Part shown: positions 8,663 through 15,450 of the stretch, one piece after another
Layout of the letters: each line of letters starts with the position of its first letter
Position numbering within the stretch: position 1 is the stretch's first letter
Assembly: GCA_964619155.1 (NCBI GenBank)
Contig: CAZUEM010000081.1
Span: 1-15,643 of the forward strand
Direction: 5' to 3'
Source: CAIXRL01 sp964619155
GTDB lineage: Bacteria > Eisenbacteria > RBG-16-71-46
DNA length: 15,643 nucleotides
Notes under the pieces: generated by a model
Databases searched by the model: none
Told to the model about the DNA's origin: nothing
What the model saw: only the letters and a program-made list of their open reading frames with translations
Position numbers and translations under genes: made by a program

Positions 8663-10537
8663 GTGAAGCGCCTGCTGCTGCTCCTGACGCTGTTCGCCGC
8701 CCCCGCGCACGCCGCGACGTACTGGGTCTCGCCCACCGGAAGCGCGACCGCCAGCGGCGCGGACTCGCTGGCGAACGCCAAGAGCCTGGCCTGGTTCAAC
8801 GCCAACGCCCAGCCCGGGGACGTCTGCCGCTTCAAGAGCGGCACGTACTCGACGCCGATCATGCCCAACGTGGACGGCACGGCCGCGAATCGCATCCGCT
8901 ACTACGGCTTTCCGCAGGACCCCGGGGCCGTGCGCGTCACCGACATCCAGTTCGGCTACCAGCGCGGCGACTACTGCACCGTGAAGTGGGTCACGACCAC
9001 GAGCGCCTTCACGGGCTGCTACGGCGCCGCCGCCCTGTACCCGGTCGGGGACTCGCTGGTCAACTGCCGCACGACCGCGGGTGGGGCGGGCATCCGCATG
9101 ATGGGCAAGTCCTGCGTGTTCGACAGCCTCCGGATCAGCGGCACGGTCACGAGCGGAGGCCAGTGGATCTCGCTGTACGTGGGCGGCAATCCGGCCGCCT
9201 GGTTCGTGACCGACAACGTCGTCACGAACTGCATCTTCTCGCCCACCGTGAACGTCAGCGGGGACCTTCACATCCTCGGCATCGCGCACGGCGCCTTCAA
9301 CAAGTTCTACCGGAACACCTTCAACGTCACCGTGCAGTCGGTCTCCGGGTACTTCTTCGGGGTCGAGCAGTACGAGGGCTACTACAACAGCTTCCAGGAG
9401 AACGTCTGGAACTTCGCGATGAACGGCAACGTGGCCGGCTCCCGCGGCCTGTGGTGCCATCGCGACTCCTCGAGCTTCAACCGCTACGTCGGCAACACCG
9501 TCAACGTCACCGGCAGCGGCGGCAACCTGTCGTTCATGCTCTCGAACAGCGGCAGCTACCCCGCCACGACCGGGAACAACTACTACGGCGGCAACTTCAT
9601 CAAGAACCAGTCGCCGCAGGGCGGCACGGGCATCTTCTGGTTCTACGACGGCTCGCGCCGGGACACGGTCGAGTTCAACGTCATCGCCACGGACTCGAAC
9701 GAACCGCTGGTCAACATCCCGGGCGGCGTGATGAACGGCACCGTGATCCGGCACAACACGTTCTACACGAACGGTCCGACGGCGATCAACGCGGGCTCGG
9801 CCACCGCCTCGAACAACCCGCGCCTGGCCTCGAACATCTACTACTGCCGGACGGCGAACGCCGCCGGCGCCCACAACGTCGAAGTGCCCTCGGGCGCGCG
9901 GCTCGATTCGGCCGGCGTGTTCTTCTCGCTCGGCTCCTCGGCCGCGGCGCGGGCGATCTCCGTCGGCGGCGTGGCCGGCGCGCCGGGCTCGGGCGGCAAC
10001 TTCGGGCTCGCGTCCCAGTCGGTGTGGGGCTCGCCGAGGTTCGCGGACTCGACCTACGCGACCTTCGATCCCTCCGTGGCCAGCCCGGGTTTCGCGGTCG
10101 GCTCCAACTGGACGGACGGGTTCGCGGGCGCCCGCCCTTTCGTCTCCGGCGACGCGATCCCGCCCGCCACCGTCGGTGACCTCGCGGTCACCCTGGCCGA
10201 CACGGCCAGCGTGTCCCTGTCGTGGACCTCGCCGGGCGACGACGGCCTCGCGGGCACGCCGAGCCTCTACGACCTGCGCTGGTCCGCCGCGCCGTTCACG
10301 GCGGCCACCTTCGCCTCGGCGACGCCGGTCTCGCCGCAGCCGCCGGCCATCGGCGGCGGCCTGCCGCAGTCCTACGTCAAGCTGGGGCTGGATCCCGGCA
10401 CGACCTACTACTTCGCGCTGCGCGCGCGGGACGAAGCCGGCAACTGGTCCGGGGTCAGCAACGTCGTCAGCGCCGTCACGCGGGCCGGCGACACGACCCC
10501 GCCGGCCGCGATCAACGACCTCTCGGCCACGCCGTAG
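8663..10537 (+). CDS. Secreted right-handed beta-helix protein with one FN3 domain
   Basis: The 624-aa product starts with a clear Sec signal peptide (MKRLLLLLTLFAAPAHA, cleavage after AHA at residue 17). TYWVSPTGSATASG and the following PGDVCRFKSGTYSTPI (about 50-65) are the typical opening of secreted pectate-lyase-like parallel beta-helices, and residues 90-420 are full of irregular Asn-rich coils (NCIFSPTVNV, NKFYRNTFNVTV, NYYGGNFI, VEFNVIATDSN, VIRHNTFYTNG). Residues about 500-607 form a fibronectin type III domain (PPATVGDLAV, SLSWTSPGDDG, YYFALRARDEAGNWSGVSNVV). Then comes the opening of a second FN3 domain (DTTPPAAINDLSATP), where TAG stops the protein. No C-terminal sorting domain is present. 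GTG 8663 is chosen because it sits at the signal peptide with GGAAGG upstream. Polysaccharide binding or cleavage is possible; no catalytic residues can be named. Confidence 0.87.
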   Translation: MKRLLLLLTLFAAPAHAATYWVSPTGSATASGADSLANAKSLAWFNANAQPGDVCRFKSGTYSTPIMPNVDGTAANRIRYYGFPQDPGAVRVTDIQFGYQRGDYCTVKWVTTTSAFTGCYGAAALYPVGDSLVNCRTTAGGAGIRMMGKSCVFDSLRISGTVTSGGQWISLYVGGNPAAWFVTDNVVTNCIFSPTVNVSGDLHILGIAHGAFNKFYRNTFNVTVQSVSGYFFGVEQYEGYYNSFQENVWNFAMNGNVAGSRGLWCHRDSSSFNRYVGNTVNVTGSGGNLSFMLSNSGSYPATTGNNYYGGNFIKNQSPQGGTGIFWFYDGSRRDTVEFNVIATDSNEPLVNIPGGVMNGTVIRHNTFYTNGPTAINAGSATASNNPRLASNIYYCRTANAAGAHNVEVPSGARLDSAGVFFSLGSSAAARAISVGGVAGAPGSGGNFGLASQSVWGSPRFADSTYATFDPSVASPGFAVGSNWTDGFAGARPFVSGDAIPPATVGDLAVTLADTASVSLSWTSPGDDGLAGTPSLYDLRWSAAPFTAATFASATPVSPQPPAIGGGLPQSYVKLGLDPGTTYYFALRARDEAGNWSGVSNVVSAVTRAGDTTPPAAINDLSATP

Positions 10538-10574
10538 GAGCGTGCGCGGCCGGGCCGCCACGGCCTCGCGAGCC

Positions 10575-10604
10575 TTGCCCCTGCGCGGCGGCCGCGCGTA
10601 AGGT
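10575..10604 (+). promoter_or_regulatory. Candidate promoter of the glycosyltransferase gene
   Basis: TTGCCC (10575-10580), an 18-nt spacer, TAAGGT (10599-10604). As with the release-factor-like gene, exactly six bases separate the -10 from the start codon (GTG 10611), which would make the message leaderless. The spacer contains a palindrome, GCGCGG-CGG-CCGCGC (10583-10597), which could be an operator or a terminator stem for the upstream gene. Confidence 0.4.
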
Positions 10605-10610
10605 CCGGAG

Positions 10611-11849
10611 GTGCGTTCGCCTCGCTGGGTGTGGGCCGCCGCGGTCGGGCTGCTGCTCCTGCGCGCCCTGCTGCTGGCCGCCTCGGTGTCTCCGGATCGC
10701 GCGCTGACCGGCGACGAGGCGCAGTACGACGGCCCGGCCCGCTCGCTGCTCCTCGGCGGGGGTTTCAGCCACCACGGCGAGCCGTGGGCCTGGAAGCCGC
10801 CGCTCTGGCCGCTGGTGCTCGCCGGCATCAAGTCGGTCTTCGGGCACGGCCACCGGCCGGCCGTCTTCGCGCAGGGGCTGTTCGACGCCGGGACCGCGCT
10901 GCTGGCCTGGTTCGTCGCGCGCCGGATCTTCGCGAGCGGGCGGGCCGCCTGGCTGGCGTTTGCCGCGGTGGCGCTGTGGCCGCCGTTCCTGCGCGAGAGC
11001 CGCTTCCTGCAGACCGAGCCCCTCTACACGCTCGGCGTCGCGGCGATGCTCGCCGGGTTCGTGCGCTTCGTCGAACGGCCGACGCTGCGGCGCGGTTTCC
11101 TGCTCGGCGTCGTGACCGGCCTCGCGTCGCTGGTCCGGCCGACCGGGTTCGCGGTGGCGGCCACGCTGGTCGCCGCGTGGATCGTCCTCGACCGGCAGGC
11201 CCCGCGCTCGTGGAAGGCCCTGGTCCCCGCCGTCCTCGGGGCGGTCCTCGTGCTCACGCCCTGGACGGTGCGCAACGCCCGCGTCTTCCACGCGTTCATC
11301 CCGTTCTCGAACGGCGGCGGAGAGGTGTTCGCCATGGGCACCTCGACGGCGACCGGCGGGCGCTGGCACGTGTCGCTCTGGGTCCGGGAGCGCGGAGAGA
11401 TCCTGGCCCCGGAGGAGGCCCGGCTCGGCCGGCCCCTGACGGCTCCCGAGGCGGACCGCGCGCTCTACCGGGCCGGCATCCGGCGCTGGCGGGAAGACCC
11501 CCGGACGCAGGCGGGCCTGTGGCTCGAGCGGCTCTGGCGCACGCTGGCGCTGCCCGTGCGCGCGGCGGGCGAGCCGGTCCGGTGGGGGTTCCTGCTCGTT
11601 CTCGCGATGCTCTACGCGCTCGCTCTCGCGGGCGCGAGGCTCGGGTGGCGGCGCGGGGACCTCATGGGCCGGCTCGGCGTGGCCGTGCTCGTCGCGTACG
11701 TCGCGCACGCCCTGCTCATCTCGGGCGTCGCCGCCAACTCGCGCTACACCGAGCCCGTGCGCACGCTGCTGCTGTTGCTCGCCGCCGGCGCGGTGGCCCG
11801 CCGGCTCCCGGGCGGCCGCGTGCCGCCGGCCGGTCCCGCGGCGCGCTGA
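10611..11849 (+). CDS. GT-C membrane glycosyltransferase (GT39/ArnT-like)
   Basis: The 412-aa protein has about nine or ten hydrophobic segments, beginning with AAAVGLLLLRALLLAA (9-24). Just outside the first helix is the Asp-Glu pair of lipid-linked-sugar GT-C enzymes (LTGDEAQYDGPARSLL, D35-E36). GEPWAWKPPLWPLVLAGI, LVRPTGFA and LTPWTVRNARVFHAFIPFSNGGGEVFAMG are all typical of the PMT_2/ArnT-like family, which moves a sugar from a polyprenyl-phosphate donor on the outer face of the cytoplasmic membrane. Acceptor and sugar cannot be predicted. At 412 residues it lacks the large C-terminal soluble domain of ArnT. The GTG at 10611 is the only plausible start; GGAG touches it directly, too close for a normal Shine-Dalgarno. 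It ends convergently, 11 bp from a minus-strand gene. Confidence 0.85.
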   Translation: MRSPRWVWAAAVGLLLLRALLLAASVSPDRALTGDEAQYDGPARSLLLGGGFSHHGEPWAWKPPLWPLVLAGIKSVFGHGHRPAVFAQGLFDAGTALLAWFVARRIFASGRAAWLAFAAVALWPPFLRESRFLQTEPLYTLGVAAMLAGFVRFVERPTLRRGFLLGVVTGLASLVRPTGFAVAATLVAAWIVLDRQAPRSWKALVPAVLGAVLVLTPWTVRNARVFHAFIPFSNGGGEVFAMGTSTATGGRWHVSLWVRERGEILAPEEARLGRPLTAPEADRALYRAGIRRWREDPRTQAGLWLERLWRTLALPVRAAGEPVRWGFLLVLAMLYALALAGARLGWRRGDLMGRLGVAVLVAYVAHALLISGVAANSRYTEPVRTLLLLLAAGAVARRLPGGRVPPAGPAAR

Positions 11850-11859
11850 CGCGCCGCGG
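11836..11859. terminator. Bidirectional terminator-like hairpin between convergent genes
   Basis: CCGCGGCGCG (11836-11845), loop CTGA, CGCGCCGCGG (11850-11859): a perfect 10-bp stem. The loop contains the TGA of the glycosyltransferase gene, and the 3' arm fills nearly all of the 11-bp gap before the stop of the minus-strand gene. No U-tract exists on either strand, so termination is inferred from position and strength. Confidence 0.55.
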
Positions 11860-11860
11860 C

Positions 11861-13219
11861 TCAGGCCTCGCCGAGGTCCTCGGCGCGCACGAAGTCGCGG
11901 TGCTTGCCGCGCCCGCGGCGCTCGATGCGCGGCAGCTCCCGCACCTCGACCTCGACGCCCAGCACCTGCCGGACCTCGCCGGCGAGCCGCACGCGCCACT
12001 CGCCGCTCCACGCCGGGCCGGGCACGATGCGCAGCTCGACGCGGCCGGCGGGGAACTGGACGAACTGGTATTCGCGCACGCGGCCTTCCCGGCCGTGGGT
12101 CTTGAAGATGTAGGAAGGCTGGTTCGCGTTGACCCGGCGCCCGTCCGGGAGCACGAGCGTGTCGCCGGCGCGGCCCGCGAGCCTGCCGAGCTCGGGCAGC
12201 GCGCACCGGCCGCCCTCGTGCGCCGTCCACGAGCCGTGCTCCGCGGGCGGCGTCGCGGGCTCGACGAGGTCGCCGACGCGGTAGCGCAGGACCGGCATGC
12301 GCAGGTTGTGGAGGTCGGTCAGCAGCAGCGCCCAGCCGCCCTCCGCCGTGCGTTCGTAGTCCACGACGACCGACTCGACCGGCACCCGCATGCCGCCCTC
12401 GGGGTGCTCGAAGCCGGCGACGCCGGCCTCCGCGCACCCGTAGCTGTCCACGACCGGGCAGCCGAACGTCTCCGCGATGCGCTCGCGCTGCGCGTCGCGG
12501 AGCACCTCGGCGGTCGTGATCACCACCTTCCAGCGCAGCGCGCGGCCGTCGAGTCCGGCGGCGCGCAGCTCGTCGGCGAACTGCGTGACCGCGGACGGGT
12601 AGCCGAGCGCGAAGCGCGTCGAGTCGCGCAGCAGCCGGGCGTGGAACGCGCGCGCGGTCTCCGGGCCGAGCGTGAACGCCGAGCAGCGCACGCGGTTGAA
12701 GAACCGGTCCTTGCGCGCCGCGACGGCCGCGTAGGCGGGATCGAGGGGCACGCCCCAGAAGTAGGCATGCCGCTCTCCGCAGTCCACGCCCCACCACCGC
12801 CAGGCGCGAAACACGTTCGCGTGCGCGTGCGCCCACGAGAGGTGGCCTCGATCCACGGCCACGGGCGTGCCGGAGGATCCCGAGGTCGCCGCCACCAGGC
12901 CGGGCGGCGCGGCCGAGGAGCGCAGGTCCGCCGCGTGCTCCTGGACGTCGGACTTGTCCAGCGCGGGGAGCCGGGCCCAGTCGGCCCACGAGCGCAGGTC
13001 GCCGGGCGAGAAGCCCGCGGCCTCGAACCGCCGCCGGTGGAACGGCACGGTTTCGAACGCGTGCCGCACGAGGCGGACCGCGCGGCTCCACTGCTGGTCG
13101 CGCAGGCGCTCCGCGGGCCAGCGCTGCGACGCCTCGAGCTCGCGCAGGACCCGGTCCACGGGCTCTCCGCGGAAGCGCTGCGCGGCGTAGTAGGCGATGC
13201 GGGCGACGGTCGCGTTCAA
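11861..13219 (-). CDS. CapK/PaaK-type adenylate-forming enzyme
   Basis: The 452-aa protein belongs to the phenylacetate-CoA ligase-like group, whose CapK branch sits in polysaccharide gene clusters. The start YYAAQRFRGEPVDRVL and HAFETVPFHRRRFEAAGF are characteristic. ATSGSSGTPVAV (residues 111-122) is the phosphate-binding loop, YGCAEAG (260-266) the acyl-adenylate motif with its glutamate, YRVGD (313-317) the hinge region, and RGKHRDFV near the C-terminus supplies the expected lysine. True PaaK enzymes make phenylacetyl-CoA, but no phenylacetate genes are here, so activation of another carboxylate, perhaps for a surface polymer, is more likely. The start is a TTG at 13219-13217: it precedes the conserved N-terminus and no in-frame ATG or GTG occurs nearby upstream. 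It lies 71 nt behind the GGDEF gene, probably cotranscribed. Confidence 0.85.
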   Translation of the reverse strand: MNATVARIAYYAAQRFRGEPVDRVLRELEASQRWPAERLRDQQWSRAVRLVRHAFETVPFHRRRFEAAGFSPGDLRSWADWARLPALDKSDVQEHAADLRSSAAPPGLVAATSGSSGTPVAVDRGHLSWAHAHANVFRAWRWWGVDCGERHAYFWGVPLDPAYAAVAARKDRFFNRVRCSAFTLGPETARAFHARLLRDSTRFALGYPSAVTQFADELRAAGLDGRALRWKVVITTAEVLRDAQRERIAETFGCPVVDSYGCAEAGVAGFEHPEGGMRVPVESVVVDYERTAEGGWALLLTDLHNLRMPVLRYRVGDLVEPATPPAEHGSWTAHEGGRCALPELGRLAGRAGDTLVLPDGRRVNANQPSYIFKTHGREGRVREYQFVQFPAGRVELRIVPGPAWSGEWRVRLAGEVRQVLGVEVEVRELPRIERRGRGKHRDFVRAEDLGEA

Positions 13220-13256
13220 GGCCCCTCGGGCGGATCGGGAGTGACGTGCGGCCGCG

Positions 13257-13273
13257 GGGCGCCGCGGGCGCCC
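13257..13273 (-). other. Hairpin between the GGDEF gene and the CapK-like gene
   Basis: GGGCGCC (13257-13263), loop GCG, GGCGCCC (13267-13273), a perfect 7-bp stem beginning 18 nt past the GGDEF stop. It could reduce read-through or stabilise the upstream message. No T-run follows on the minus strand. Confidence 0.4.
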
Positions 13274-13290
13274 GGCCGGTGGCGGGTCCG

Positions 13291-14628
13291 TCAGTGCAGG
13301 TTCAGCTTCGCCTCGCCCTTGGGGCGGTGGAAGACGACCTGGTTCTTGGGCGGGCGCTTGGCCAGCAGCAGCGCGGCGTTCGCGGCGCGCCACAGGTCCT
13401 GCGGCGTGCCGGCGTGGTCGGGGAACATCGCCACGCCGACGCTGACCGTGACGTGCACGCGGTGCGCGCGCCCGTCGAGGCCCTCGAGGCGCATCGGCGT
13501 GCGCTCGACCGAGGCGCGGAGCCGCTCCGAGATCGCGAGCACGTCGTCCTGCGCCACCGGCGGCGTCAGCAGCACGGCGAACTCCTCGCCGCCCCAGCGC
13601 GCCACGGTGTCGAACGGCCGCACGCCCGCGCGGAGCGTCTGGGCCACCTGCACGAGGACCTGGTTGCCCGCCTCGAAACCGAACGACGTGTTGAACGACT
13701 TGAAGTCGTCGATGTCGCAGATGAGCAGCGCGAGCGAACTGTCCTCGCGCGTCGCGCGCGCGATCTCGTTGCGGATCTGCAGGTCGTAATACGAACGGTT
13801 GTAGACGCCGGTGTGCGGGTCCACGAACACCAGCTTCTCGATCCGGTTCGCGCGCTCGAGCACGCCGCCGCAGTAGTCGGCGAGCAGCGCGATCATCGCG
13901 AGGTCGGCCGGCAGGTAGGGATCGGCTTCGGCGTTGCGCACCTCGAGGTGCCCGCACGGCGTGCCCTCGGAGTCGGTCACCGCGACGAGCACGAGCGAGC
14001 GCACGCTGAGCCCGCGCGCGGCCGCCGAGAGCGAGCCGCTGCGGTCCACGTCCGGGCAGTAGAAGAGCATCGCGTGGTGCTCGAGCACGTCCGCGACGAG
14101 CGAGGGGTCGAGCGGCCGGTCGTCCGGGCGCTCCTCGGCGTCGTCCTTGCCGAAGTAGGCGACGTGCGCCGAGCCGAGCAGTTCGCGCCCGGCCTGCTCG
14201 AGCTGCGCGAGCAGCCCGGCGCGCGTGGTCCCGGTGCGCGGGTCGCTGAAGATGAGCGGGTCGTCCAGCCGGATCAGCCGGCGGACCTGGTCCAGCCGCG
14301 TCGGCGCCTGCATGGGCAGCGCGGTGCGCGGCAGGATCGTGACGCCGTCGCGCTGCCGGGGCCCGGGCATCTGCAGCGTGATGATGTCGTGGCGGTCGCG
14401 CGGCTGGTAGCGGACGGTGGGCGAACCGCCGCGGGCCTCGCCGGGGAGCCGCTTCAGCGCGCCCTGCTGCTCGAGCAGGTCGATCGCGTGCAGGGCGGCG
14501 AGCTCGACCTCGTTCGAGACGCCCGAACGGAGCGCGCGCTGCACGCGCATGCGGTCCACGGGGGGCAGCTCCTCGACCGGCAGCAGCCGCTCGAGAAGGT
14601 CCCGAAAACCGATGTGCTTCTGCTTCAT
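13291..14628 (-). CDS. GAF-GGDEF cyclic-dinucleotide cyclase with a helical/winged-helix-like N-domain
   Basis: The 445-aa soluble protein has three parts. Residues 1-90 are helical with a winged-helix feel (NEVELAALHAIDLLEQQGALKRL, then VRYQPRD). Residues about 120-265 form a GAF-like sensor (AGRELLGSAHVAYFG, SVRSLVLVAVTDSEGTPCGHLEV). Residues 270-440 are a GGDEF domain: DPHTGVYNRSYYD, metal-binding DIDDF (305-309), active-site GGEEF (346-350) and an intact inhibitory I-site RPFD (337-340) five residues ahead. Characterised relatives join two GTP into c-di-GMP as dimers. Here FNTSFGFEAGN replaces the usual 'ND..GH..GD', so the guanine-recognising Asp (D344 of PleD) is Asn322, and base specificity may differ. 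ATG 14628 is preferred for AGGTGG just upstream; ATG 14688 would add 20 weakly supported residues. No EAL or HD-GYP partner is in view. Confidence 0.9.
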   Translation of the reverse strand: MKQKHIGFRDLLERLLPVEELPPVDRMRVQRALRSGVSNEVELAALHAIDLLEQQGALKRLPGEARGGSPTVRYQPRDRHDIITLQMPGPRQRDGVTILPRTALPMQAPTRLDQVRRLIRLDDPLIFSDPRTGTTRAGLLAQLEQAGRELLGSAHVAYFGKDDAEERPDDRPLDPSLVADVLEHHAMLFYCPDVDRSGSLSAAARGLSVRSLVLVAVTDSEGTPCGHLEVRNAEADPYLPADLAMIALLADYCGGVLERANRIEKLVFVDPHTGVYNRSYYDLQIRNEIARATREDSSLALLICDIDDFKSFNTSFGFEAGNQVLVQVAQTLRAGVRPFDTVARWGGEEFAVLLTPPVAQDDVLAISERLRASVERTPMRLEGLDGRAHRVHVTVSVGVAMFPDHAGTPQDLWRAANAALLLAKRPPKNQVVFHRPKGEAKLNLH

Positions 14629-14720
14629 GGGCCCACCTGCCTCCCTGCGGGTTGCCCTTCCGGCCACGTCCGGAGCGCCCTGGGTCATGGGGGGATGCCT
14701 CGAAGGATGCGGAGCGCGAT

Positions 14721-14746
14721 GCGTGTCCCCGGGTACCTGGACACGC
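14721..14746. repeat. Perfect inverted repeat at the predicted start site of the GGDEF transcript
   Basis: GCGTGTCC (14721-14728) and GGACACGC (14739-14746) are exact reverse complements with a 10-nt spacer. The repeat lies just downstream of the minus-strand -10 candidate and covers its predicted start point near 14743. It could be an operator or a 5'-UTR hairpin. Confidence 0.5.
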
Positions 14747-14749
14747 GCG

Positions 14750-14758
14750 AGTTTAGCA
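14750..14758 (-). promoter_or_regulatory. Candidate extended -10 promoter of the GGDEF gene
   Basis: On the minus strand, TGC-TAAACT (hexamer 14755-14750) is the most A/T-rich stretch of the 296-nt divergent intergenic region and lies 121 nt before the ATG at 14628. No clear -35 is seen, as for the other TGC-TA boxes here. Confidence 0.5.
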
Positions 14759-14850
14759 CAGGGTTCGCGCGGCTCCGGCGCGAATCTCGGTGCGCGCGGC
14801 GCGCGGCCGGGTGATTTCGCCCGTCCGCATCCGGCGGGGGGCGATGGCGC

Positions 14851-14879
14851 TTGACGCTTCGGCGGCGCGTCCGTACGGT
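14851..14879 (+). promoter_or_regulatory. Sigma-70 promoter of the EIIA gene
   Basis: TTGACG (14851-14856), a 17-nt spacer, and TACGGT (14874-14879), giving a leader of about 39 nt to the ATG at 14925. This is the best-formed two-box promoter in the window. Confidence 0.6.
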
Positions 14880-14924
14880 GCCCCGGCGATTCTTCGACCC
14901 GGCCCACCGACGAGAACGAGGTCC

Positions 14925-15395
14925 ATGCGGCTGTCCGAACTGCTCAACGCGCAGGCCATCACCCCGCGGCTCAGGGCCCGCACCAAGCGCGACGCGATCG
15001 TGGAACTCGTCGAACTGCTCGAGAGCGCCCACGGCCTGTCGAGCCACGGCGAGATCCTCGACCGGGTGCTCCGCCGCGAGGCGATGATGTCCACCGGGAT
15101 CGGCAACGGCATCGCCATTCCGCACGGCAAGGCGCGCATGGTGGACCGGCTGGTCGCCGCCTGCGGCGTGTCCGCCGAGGGCGTGGACTTCGAGTCCGTG
15201 GACGGCGAGCCGGCGACGCTCTTCATCCTGCTCGTGGCGCCCGAGAGCGGCGGCGCGGTGCACGTGAAGGTGCTGGCCAACATCTCGCGGCTCCTCAAGG
15301 AGGAGTCGGTGCGCCGCTCGCTGCGCGAAGCCCCGAACGCCGAGGCGTTCCTCGCCGCCCTGAAGGCGGCCGAGTCGGTGCACATCCCGCAGTAG
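14925..15395 (+). CDS. PTS EIIA domain protein, type 2 (PtsN/FruA-like)
   Basis: The 156-aa protein is a single EIIA type-2 domain. GIGNGIAIPHGKA carries the phosphorylatable histidine (His67), and HVKVLANISRLLKEESVRRSL (about 118-138) is the conserved second half of the fold. The N-terminal LSELLNAQAITPRLRARTKRDAIVELVELL is the usual lead-in. These proteins take phosphate from HPr or NPr; as stand-alone domains without an EIIB/EIIC partner they usually regulate rather than transport sugar. No EIIB, EIIC, HPr or EI gene is visible, and the next gene encodes a membrane protein cut by the window edge. The ATG at 14925 has a modest upstream site (CGAGG, 14917-14921), and the N-terminus begins exactly with the conserved domain. 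Expression is probably constitutive from the promoter at 14851-14879. Confidence 0.92.
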   Translation: MRLSELLNAQAITPRLRARTKRDAIVELVELLESAHGLSSHGEILDRVLRREAMMSTGIGNGIAIPHGKARMVDRLVAACGVSAEGVDFESVDGEPATLFILLVAPESGGAVHVKVLANISRLLKEESVRRSLREAPNAEAFLAALKAAESVHIPQ

Positions 15396-15430
15396 AGTCC
15401 GTCCGCCGGGCCCGCACGGTCCCGGCGCGC

Positions 15431-15446
15431 CTTCCCGCGGGGGAAG
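15431..15446 (+). other. Hairpin that could mask the ribosome binding site of the last gene
   Basis: CTTCCC (15431-15436), loop GCGG, GGGAAG (15441-15446). The 3' arm is the purine-rich ribosome binding site for the ATG at 15451, so pairing would occlude it. It also lies 36 nt after the EIIA stop and could act as a weak terminator, but no T-run follows. Confidence 0.35.
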
Positions 15447-15450
15447 CCCC

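Noticed and set aside
14688..14907. Longer GGDEF protein starting upstream at ATG 14688 or further
   Set aside because: The extension is low-complexity Arg/Pro, lacks a good ribosome binding site, and beyond 14750 would read through the predicted promoter. ATG 14628 has AGGTGG upstream and starts the folded domain.
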